Virus record (IMG/VR): IMGVR_UViG_3300031851_000091
Coordinates: 1 to 33,686 of that record
DNA from: a virus
Reading direction: 5' to 3' (one strand)
Length of the DNA: 33,686 bases
Below, piece by piece: positions 30,423 to 33,686 of this stretch. The notes below the pieces were generated by a model. That model made no database searches, was not told the DNA's origin, and saw nothing but the letters and a program-made list of their open reading frames with translations. Within the stretch, counting starts at the first letter, position 1; each line of letters opens with the position of its first letter. The position numbers were made by a program, and so were the translations under genes.

Positions 30423-30445
30423 ATATGTTGATGAACACAACATAT
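30423..30445. repeat. Perfect inverted repeat, possible operator
   Basis: ATATGTTG (30423-30430) and CAACATAT (30438-30445) are exact inverted copies separated by ATGAACA. The half-site size and 15-base centre-to-centre distance suit a dimeric HTH repressor, and the phage encodes an XRE-type HTH protein at 32832-33038. It could also be an RNA hairpin. Confidence 0.65.
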
Positions 30446-30597
30446 GGTGTACAATAGCCCTTGTCGGGTTTCTTGCTACACTTACTTCTCCGTAATGATC
30501 TAGCCGGAATTTAGGGCCTTAACAACCCACCGACATTTAACTTTTACAGATTACTCTTACGGAAATGATTCTGCAAGCGAAAATGTAAATTCATCAG

Positions 30598-30654
30598 TTA
30601 TGCTTTAGCTATTTCTTTTTGTTGTTGTGGTATATTGCCACTAGGTTGATTCAT
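30598..30654 (-). CDS. Possible 18-aa leader peptide
   Basis: A GGGAGAACA site precedes ATG 30654 and opens an 18-residue frame (MNQPSGNIPQQQKEIAKA) ending at TAA 30598. It is the only minus-strand frame in the gap with a good ribosome-binding site. It is antisense to the 5' half of the candidate small RNA, so the site may instead simply be the complement of that RNA's loop. Confidence 0.3.
   Translation of the reverse strand: MNQPSGNIPQQQKEIAKA
30628..30636 (+). promoter_or_regulatory. Extended -10 promoter of the plus-strand RNA
   Basis: TGGTATATT is an extended -10 element (TGn plus TATATT, 5/6). It points along the plus strand, opposite to nearly all genes. Transcription would begin about seven bases on, near 30643, exactly at the first paired base of the downstream hairpin. 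No consensus -35 is present. Confidence 0.45.
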
Positions 30655-30725
30655 TGTTCTCCCTTGTTGAATCAGCCTTGCGATAAAAGCCATTTGAACC
30701 CAGGCGTCAAACCCTGGGTTTTTTT
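30643..30725 (+). ncRNA. Candidate ~83-nt small RNA with anti-Shine-Dalgarno loop
   Basis: From the predicted start at 30643 the plus strand folds into a 10-bp hairpin (30643-30652 with 30669-30678, one G-U pair) with a 16-base loop, ATTGTTCTCCCTTGTT. An 18-base linker follows, then the terminator hairpin at 30697-30725. The loop's first ten bases are the exact complement of the ribosome-binding site of the gene at 29673-30056. GTTCTCC is also complementary to the sites of the genes starting at 29198 and 818. This is the layout of a trans-acting bacterial small RNA. No family is recognised. Confidence 0.5.
30697..30725 (+). terminator. Intrinsic terminator on the plus strand
   Basis: AACCCAGG (30697-30704) and CCTGGGTT (30713-30720) form an 8-bp stem with loop CGTCAAAC, followed by a T run (seven T in all from 30719). 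The T run is only on the plus strand. It ends just before the stop codon of the minus-strand gene at 30730, so it would stop plus-strand transcripts from running into the ninG operon. Confidence 0.85.
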
Positions 30726-30729
30726 ATGC

Positions 30730-30945
30730 CTAGTGGAGCTGATCAATTTCGTCAGACTCCCAGAAGTCTATTAGCCTCACATAACAGTCGGGGTTCTCAT
30801 CAAAGAAGTCTTGAGTGGTTGAGATCATCACGGCCATCGTGACAATCGCCCGGAAGTCTTCGTGATCAATGTTCTGCATGCGCTCAGTTAGCCAATCGTT
30901 TATCTCTTCAAAATCCATCATTTCGACTTCTGTTACTTCGCTCAT
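30730..30945 (-). CDS. Small acidic hypothetical protein, 71 aa
   Basis: The product is strongly acidic (SEVTEVEMMDFEEINDWLTE, IDFWESDEIDQLH) with a hydrophobic helix in the middle (FRAIVTMAVMISTTQDF). Small acidic early proteins of phages often bind host enzymes or mimic DNA, but nothing specific is recognisable. It overlaps ninG by ATGA and is the last gene before the main intergenic region. Confidence 0.65.
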   Translation of the reverse strand: MSEVTEVEMMDFEEINDWLTERMQNIDHEDFRAIVTMAVMISTTQDFFDENPDCYVRLIDFWESDEIDQLH

Positions 30946-31523
30946 CTGAACTTCCTCTCGTATAGCCTAGCCTTGGCTGAAAATATGCGTTTTAAGCGCC
31001 TTAAGTATTCTATGGTGAACTTTCTAGGGGTGTTGTCGCATTCGAGCTGATTGAGCCTGTCTTCGCCGATATGGGTAATTAATCGCTTGCGGTACTCAAC
31101 AATGTTGCCTGATAGGTAACGATTACACTTTTTACACTGACCGAAACAATTCATTGTGTTAAATCGTAAATGACTTGCGCTACCACGGCTGCGGTAATGC
31201 CCTGCGTCGAATGTACCGCCACGGACCATATCACCAGGTAAGCATCCACAGCTTATACACTGCTTGTTCTTATCTCTGACTCGGATGTAGGAGTTGAATG
31301 CGACCTGAGCCTCTTTGATGTAATCTGAGGCGGTCTTGAGGGAGTCTAGCTTAGCCTTTGTGTCTCGCTTAATAACCTTTCTGGCGATCTCTTTGGCAGG
31401 CTTAGACTTGGTGAATTCTATTAGGTGCTCGAAGCTACAGAATGACTTTATGCCACCCATGACAGCTTCGTCCACCGGAACCTTCTTTCTGCAATGAGCA
31501 CAGCGCCGGGTGCTACCTTTCAT
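30942..31523 (-). CDS. ninG: NinG/Rap-like recombination protein
   Basis: The 193-residue protein matches the lambda NinG (Rap) family, a structure-specific endonuclease acting on recombination intermediates. An N-terminal zinc finger uses Cys8, Cys11, Cys29 and His33 (RRCAHCRKK, FCSFEHL). The core has QCISCGCLPGD, FDAGHYRSRGSASHLRFN and CFGQCKKCNRYLSGNIVEYR, the HNH-like signature of the family. Length is close to lambda NinG (204). It follows the 43-residue gene with an 11-base overlap and stands beside an SNase gene. With the annealing protein it suggests recombination-dependent replication. Confidence 0.92.
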   Translation of the reverse strand: MKGSTRRCAHCRKKVPVDEAVMGGIKSFCSFEHLIEFTKSKPAKEIARKVIKRDTKAKLDSLKTASDYIKEAQVAFNSYIRVRDKNKQCISCGCLPGDMVRGGTFDAGHYRSRGSASHLRFNTMNCFGQCKKCNRYLSGNIVEYRKRLITHIGEDRLNQLECDNTPRKFTIEYLRRLKRIFSAKARLYERKFR

Positions 31524-31644
31524 TGATAAACTCGGCGACCAGTGTTTTGAGGTCTTCTAGATCAGCCAGTAGCCGGTCTAGATCTCTGAGCTTATCCATA
31601 AACTCATCAACCTCGCTCTCGTCCATCTCTATGTTAATCTTCAC
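31513..31644 (-). CDS. Small acidic coiled-coil protein, 43 aa
   Basis: The frame starts at GTG 31644, with GAGG seven bases upstream, and ends at TAG 31513 within ninG. The product (MKINIEMDESEVDEFMDKLR, then DLDRLLADLEDLKTLVAEFI) is a single leucine-zipper-like helix. It overlaps the SNase gene by 11 bases and ninG by 11. It may dimerise or bind NinG, by position only. Confidence 0.7.
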   Translation of the reverse strand: MKINIEMDESEVDEFMDKLRDLDRLLADLEDLKTLVAEFINER

Positions 31645-32032
31645 GCTTATACCTCGAGCGGTTCTTAAGGTGAGCTGCCTCGACTTCATCCTTGTTCTGG
31701 CCGTAGTAAACCACTGCTAGGTGCTCGTTGACTAGGGCCTTATTAACCGACCCTGCGGGATCACTTATGATTCCTAGGTATCGCCCGAACTTTCCTTTGC
31801 CTTGGGTGCTGAGAGTGTAAGTCCCGCCGAGCTGTAAGAATCTAGAGACAAATTTCTTTGCTGCAATTCCTGCCGCTTTCTCTTCCTTGTCTCTGCTACG
31901 GCACTCGGGGCAATCCACGCCAAAAAGACGGATACGCTCACCATGAATCCAATGATTAAAACCAAGATCAATATCAACATCGATAGTATCTCCATCAACG
32001 ACACGGACAATTTTGCATTCATATTCATACAT
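31634..32032 (-). CDS. Staphylococcal nuclease-like (SNase) protein
   Basis: The 132-residue protein matches the thermonuclease fold, a calcium-dependent nuclease that cuts DNA or RNA. IVRVVDGDTIDVDIDLGF is the first strand pair. RIRLFGVDCPECRSRDKEEK holds the active-site arginine (Arg35), an acidic metal ligand (Asp40) and the general-base glutamate (Glu50 or 51), and GKGKFGRYLG holds the second arginine (Arg84). There is no signal peptide, so it works in the cytoplasm. It overlaps the genes on both sides by eight to eleven bases. Host DNA degradation or recombination are possible roles. Confidence 0.9.
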   Translation of the reverse strand: MYEYECKIVRVVDGDTIDVDIDLGFNHWIHGERIRLFGVDCPECRSRDKEEKAAGIAAKKFVSRFLQLGGTYTLSTQGKGKFGRYLGIISDPAGSVNKALVNEHLAVVYYGQNKDEVEAAHLKNRSRYKRED

Positions 32033-32219
32033 GATCCCAGTACCTCTCGAACTTAAGTGCGTTTATTGTTCTCCAGGCTCGCCTTTGGGTTACCGGGTCC
32101 ATTGACTCCAGACGACTCTCTAGCAGCTTAATGCTAAACACCTTGCGGTTGACTGAATGAAGCTTAGCCAATCTTTTGACGTCTTCAGGATACTTGTACA
32201 CAGTTTGTAAGTCTTTCAT
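32025..32219 (-). CDS. Small basic hypothetical protein, 64 aa
   Basis: The product (MKDLQTVYKYPEDVKRLAKL, then SMDPVTQRRAWRTINALKFE) is basic and helical. It may bind nucleic acid, but there is no family match. It overlaps the SNase gene by eight bases and the upstream 108-residue gene by ATGA, so it belongs to the same early operon. Confidence 0.65.
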   Translation of the reverse strand: MKDLQTVYKYPEDVKRLAKLHSVNRKVFSIKLLESRLESMDPVTQRRAWRTINALKFERYWDHV

Positions 32220-32542
32220 CTTAGCCCTGCCTCTGCTCTTGCTCGAGCATTTTTAGATCGCTCTGCCTCGAACTCCATATTCATCACCGTAAACTGGTGA
32301 CGGAATCTAACAGCTCGTTCAATTGCTACCTTTAAGCCTTCAAGCAGCTCAACGTACTTAGGGTGAGCGTAGGCGTACCGCTCCTGCTTTGCTACAGGCA
32401 TCTTAGCATCACTTGTCTCTGCCTCGATCATTAGCAGGCTCTTCAGCGTCTTGCGGTATTCCATGAGGTGACACTTGTCAGCCTCAGCCGCTGCGTGAGC
32501 CTTTGAGACCTTTGCTAGCTTGTTGAAGAATTCTTCGTTCAT
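32216..32542 (-). CDS. Hypothetical early protein, 108 aa, helical
   Basis: The product is mostly helix. The segment ERYAYAHPKYVELLEGLKVA followed by IERAVRFRHQFTVMNMEFEA resembles a small phage protein type with a conserved AHPxYxxLLEGLxxAxE motif and unknown function. A GGAG site lies seven bases before ATG 32542. It overlaps the 60-residue gene upstream by 59 bases and the 64-residue gene downstream by four. Confidence 0.7.
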   Translation of the reverse strand: MNEEFFNKLAKVSKAHAAAEADKCHLMEYRKTLKSLLMIEAETSDAKMPVAKQERYAYAHPKYVELLEGLKVAIERAVRFRHQFTVMNMEFEAERSKNARARAEAGLR

Positions 32543-32666
32543 ATGCTATCTCCACATGTTTTTTGGTAAGCTCTCGGCACTCCTCTGGCACCTTGGCTAA
32601 AGCCTCTAGCCGCTCTTCTCTAGTCGTCAAAGTCATAATGTGAGCAGCGTATTGTCTCGGCCTCAT
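32484..32666 (-). CDS. Small hypothetical protein, 60 aa (VPEECRE type)
   Basis: The product contains TLTTREERLEALAKVPEECR and a KKHVEIAYERR helix. A REERxxALAxVPExxRxxVxxHV pattern recurs in short phage proteins whose role I do not know. I kept ATG 32666, which has GGAG ten bases upstream; ATG 32636 would give a 50-residue protein but lacks a site. It overlaps both neighbours by about 50-60 bases. Confidence 0.6.
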   Translation of the reverse strand: MRPRQYAAHIMTLTTREERLEALAKVPEECRELTKKHVEIAYERRILQQASKGLKGSRSG

Positions 32667-32835
32667 AGTTAAATATCTCCGCTATTAATTCGTTGCCCTT
32701 AAGCTCTTCGGTAGGTATCACTACATAGCCCCGGTTGGTGATTACGAGCGCGTGGTCTGCCTCTGCTCTTTGAGTCAGCCACGCAGCATCCGTAATAGCC
32801 TTCTGAGGATCTTGGAAAATCCTCTGGTGCTTCAT
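32620..32835 (-). CDS. Hypothetical early protein, 71 aa
   Basis: The product (KHQRIFQDPQKAITDAAWLT, then HALVITNRGYVVIPTEELKG) has an alpha/beta character with a central hydrophobic strand pair. It is coupled to the HTH gene upstream by an ATGA overlap, which is suggestive of a regulator-partner pair, but no family is recognised. Confidence 0.65.
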   Translation of the reverse strand: MKHQRIFQDPQKAITDAAWLTQRAEADHALVITNRGYVVIPTEELKGNELIAEIFNYEAETIRCSHYDFDD

Positions 32836-33038
32836 ACCTTACACATCCTTACAAACGTGTTCAGATTAACCCCCAGGGCCTCGCTGACCTCAGCGCAAAC
32901 ATTCAGCCTGACATCGGCCTGATTGCGTAAGTAATGGACGCGCTGCCTGTGGACCCCTAGCCTCGTCGCTAACTCAGCCGACGAAACCTTCTTCTTTTCT
33001 TGCAGCTCGATTAGAGCATTGCCAAAGTGAATAGCCAC
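32832..33038 (-). CDS. XRE/Cro-like HTH regulator
   Basis: The 68-residue protein is a stand-alone DNA-binding helix-turn-helix of the XRE type: KKKVSSAELATRLGVHRQRV with HYLRNQADVRL, then a third helix in VCAEVSEALGVNLNTFVRM. I chose GTG 33038, which has AGGAGG four bases upstream; GTG 33053 lacks a site. With no integrase in the genome it is more likely an early-gene switch than a lysogeny repressor. A candidate target is the inverted repeat at 30423-30445. Confidence 0.8.
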   Translation of the reverse strand: MAIHFGNALIELQEKKKVSSAELATRLGVHRQRVHYLRNQADVRLNVCAEVSEALGVNLNTFVRMCKV

Positions 33039-33046
33039 AGAGCCTC

Positions 33047-33316
33047 CTACCACGGAACGTCAGACGAGAACGGATCATCTACAGGATCAGTAGACGCTAC
33101 AGGTGCAGGAGAAGGCGCAGAGTCTTGCTTAGGCTGCTTGCGCTTAACCTTGTGACGGAAGTACCCCTTCTTGCCATTTTGGGGCGGGTACCATTTAGAG
33201 TCTAAGAATAAGGGAATGCCTTCAAAGTCTAGGCTTCCATTAAAGTCGTACTGCCAATCCTCTGCTTTCTTGTCGTTCTTAAAGCTTACGCCGGTGTTAG
33301 TGTTGTCGTATTCCAT
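33047..33316 (-). CDS. Possible single-stranded DNA-binding protein
   Basis: The 89-residue product has a strand-rich N-terminal part (TGVSFKNDKKAEDWQYDFNG, then SLDFEGIPLFLDSKWYPP and GYFRHKVKRK) that could be a short OB-like barrel. A Pro/Ala-rich linker follows, and the end is acidic with an aromatic tip, DDPFSSDVPW. An acidic tail with a terminal aromatic residue is the partner-binding feature of bacterial SSB and T7 gp2.5. Its place next to the annealing protein supports this. The fold is inferred by eye only. Confidence 0.5.
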   Translation of the reverse strand: MEYDNTNTGVSFKNDKKAEDWQYDFNGSLDFEGIPLFLDSKWYPPQNGKKGYFRHKVKRKQPKQDSAPSPAPVASTDPVDDPFSSDVPW

Positions 33317-33467
33317 TTAATTTCTTCCAGTTTGAGTTAATAAAATTATTCAGTGCGACACAGTCGTCGCATATCAAGTAGTCTTTCTGGTTCTTGATTC
33401 TTGCAAGGCAGCACTCACAGGTCTTATTGCTTAGGCCTGCGGTAGCTGCTCTAGGCTTCTGGTTCAT
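33297..33467 (-). CDS. Small zinc-finger protein, 56 aa
   Basis: The product has TCECCLARIKNQKDYLICDDC, two C-x2-C pairs separated by 15 residues, a small zinc ribbon, followed by a helical basic tail. I chose ATG 33467 (MNQKPRAATA): an upstream ATG at 33479 exists only in this copy of the terminal repeat and is ACG in the other copy (position 52), so the downstream start is the one both variants share. It overlaps the end of the annealing-protein gene by 17 bases and the SSB-like gene by 20. Confidence 0.75.
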   Translation of the reverse strand: MNQKPRAATAGLSNKTCECCLARIKNQKDYLICDDCVALNNFINSNWKKLNGIRQH

Positions 33468-33686
33468 CTCCACCCCCATTAGCTAATCGGAATTCGGTAG
33501 AATGAATAATCTCCCGCTCCTTTGTAGTAAACGGACCGCCCTTGCTAGGCGCTTTCCAAAGCAGAGTCTTAACGTCGTTATCCAAAGAAAACCATTCCTC
33601 GGACGCAGAGCTTAGATCGCCCAATGATATGCCCGCCTTGATAGCCATGACCGACTCGCCATAGGCTAGCATCGTAGCCGTGTTCT
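33427..33686. repeat. Right copy of the terminal direct repeat
   Basis: This is the second copy of bases 1-260, differing at 33459, 33478, 33527 and 33559. In the annealing-protein frame two changes are silent and two alter the protein (Lys to Glu in the tail and Ser to Thr). That pattern looks like natural strain variation rather than random sequencing error. Confidence 0.95.
33451..33686 (-). CDS. Annealing-protein gene, 3' part (cut by contig end)
   Basis: This is the C-terminal portion of the protein encoded at 25-639, read from the right end of the contig to TAG 33451. It ends GGGDEPEA instead of GGGDEPKA and has PFTTKE instead of PFSTKE. Its 5' end is missing only because the window stops. 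It represents the same gene at the junction of the permuted genome, not a second paralogue. Confidence 0.9.
   Translation of the reverse strand, partial: NTATMLAYGESVMAIKAGISLGDLSSASEEWFSLDNDVKTLLWKAPSKGGPFTTKEREIIHSTEFRLANGGGDEPEA

Larger units (their letters stand above)
30057..30729. other. Main intergenic region
   Basis: This 673-base stretch has no convincing protein gene over 20 codons on the minus strand, while the rest of the genome is nearly gapless. It holds a (TG)7 tract at 30257-30270, a long-range inverted repeat, a 23-base perfect inverted repeat at 30423-30445, and a plus-strand RNA candidate at 30643-30725. Several very short minus frames lack good ribosome-binding sites. One minus frame at 30060-30180 reads like a broken cysteine-rich gene with an in-frame TAA. 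Control region or replication origin are the likeliest roles. Confidence 0.7.

Noticed and set aside
30195-30431. Plus-strand 78-codon open frame in the main gap
   Set aside because: It has no ribosome-binding site, encodes an implausible cysteine/valine run from the TG tract, and ends without neighbours on that strand.
30686-30712. GGTTCAAAT motif on the minus strand resembling a tRNA T-loop
   Set aside because: The flanks do not form a T-stem or acceptor stem; the bases are one arm of the plus-strand terminator.
1-33686. Prophage attachment site or lysogeny module
   Set aside because: No integrase, excisionase or partition gene was found; the single small HTH protein is not enough.
1-33686. 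CRISPR array or tRNA genes
   Set aside because: No regularly spaced short repeats with unique spacers and no complete cloverleaf were seen on either strand.

Overview
The window looks like one essentially complete genome of a tailed double-stranded DNA bacteriophage. It has terminase, portal, scaffold, capsid, adaptor, tail, lysis, recombination and replication genes. Almost every supported gene lies on the minus strand, packed with ATGA/TAATG overlaps and gaps of a few bases. No tape measure, tail tube or sheath gene is visible, while a P22-type portal, an SU10-type capsid and adaptor, a nozzle-like protein and several internal-virion-like proteins are. I therefore infer a short-tailed virus (podovirus). 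There is no integrase, tRNA or CRISPR. The first 260 bases recur at the end with four substitutions, so the molecule is circularly permuted or terminally redundant, with a unit length of 33,426 bases. The host cannot be read from the sequence. The gene set (GH24 lysozyme, lipoprotein-like lysis genes, NinG) suggests a Gram-negative host, and the style is that of uncultured aquatic phages.

Layout in the direction of transcription (right to left). 33.5-30.7 kb: small early genes with recombination and nucleic-acid functions (zinc-finger protein, SSB-like protein, XRE-type HTH, several unknowns, staphylococcal-nuclease homologue, NinG). 30.73-30.06 kb: the only large gap, with inverted repeats and, on the opposite strand, a candidate ~83-nt small RNA that has its own promoter and terminator. 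30.06-28.2 kb: small early genes and a SleB-type hydrolase. 28.25-25.9 kb: replication genes (31-bp tandem repeats, zinc ribbon, SF2 helicase, isolated primase zinc finger). 25.95-24.0 kb: micro-genes, then the small and large terminase subunits. 23.95-22.4 kb: an AT-rich gene with a polyvalent-protein-like N-terminus and its own putative promoter. 22.4-15.2 kb: adaptor, minor tail proteins, fibres, chaperone and nozzle. 15.2-9.3 kb: low-complexity and internal virion proteins. 9.3-5.0 kb: portal, scaffold, major capsid protein, followed by a strong UUCG-loop terminator. 4.9-0.9 kb: small late genes, a metallophosphoesterase and a lysis region with a class-3 lipase. 0.88-0 kb: a sigma70-like promoter driving a small gene and an Erf/Rad52-like annealing protein, which joins across the ends to the early genes at 33.5 kb.

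The single-strand annealing protein, SSB-like protein, SNase and NinG/Rap resolvase form a recombination set. The phage brings a helicase and a primase zinc finger but no recognisable DNA polymerase, so replication probably relies on the host. The P22-like small terminase, the permutation and the terminal redundancy agree with headful packaging. The most unusual points are the plus-strand RNA whose hairpin loop matches the complement of phage ribosome-binding sites, the AT-rich possible ejected cargo protein, and the lipase-containing lysis region.
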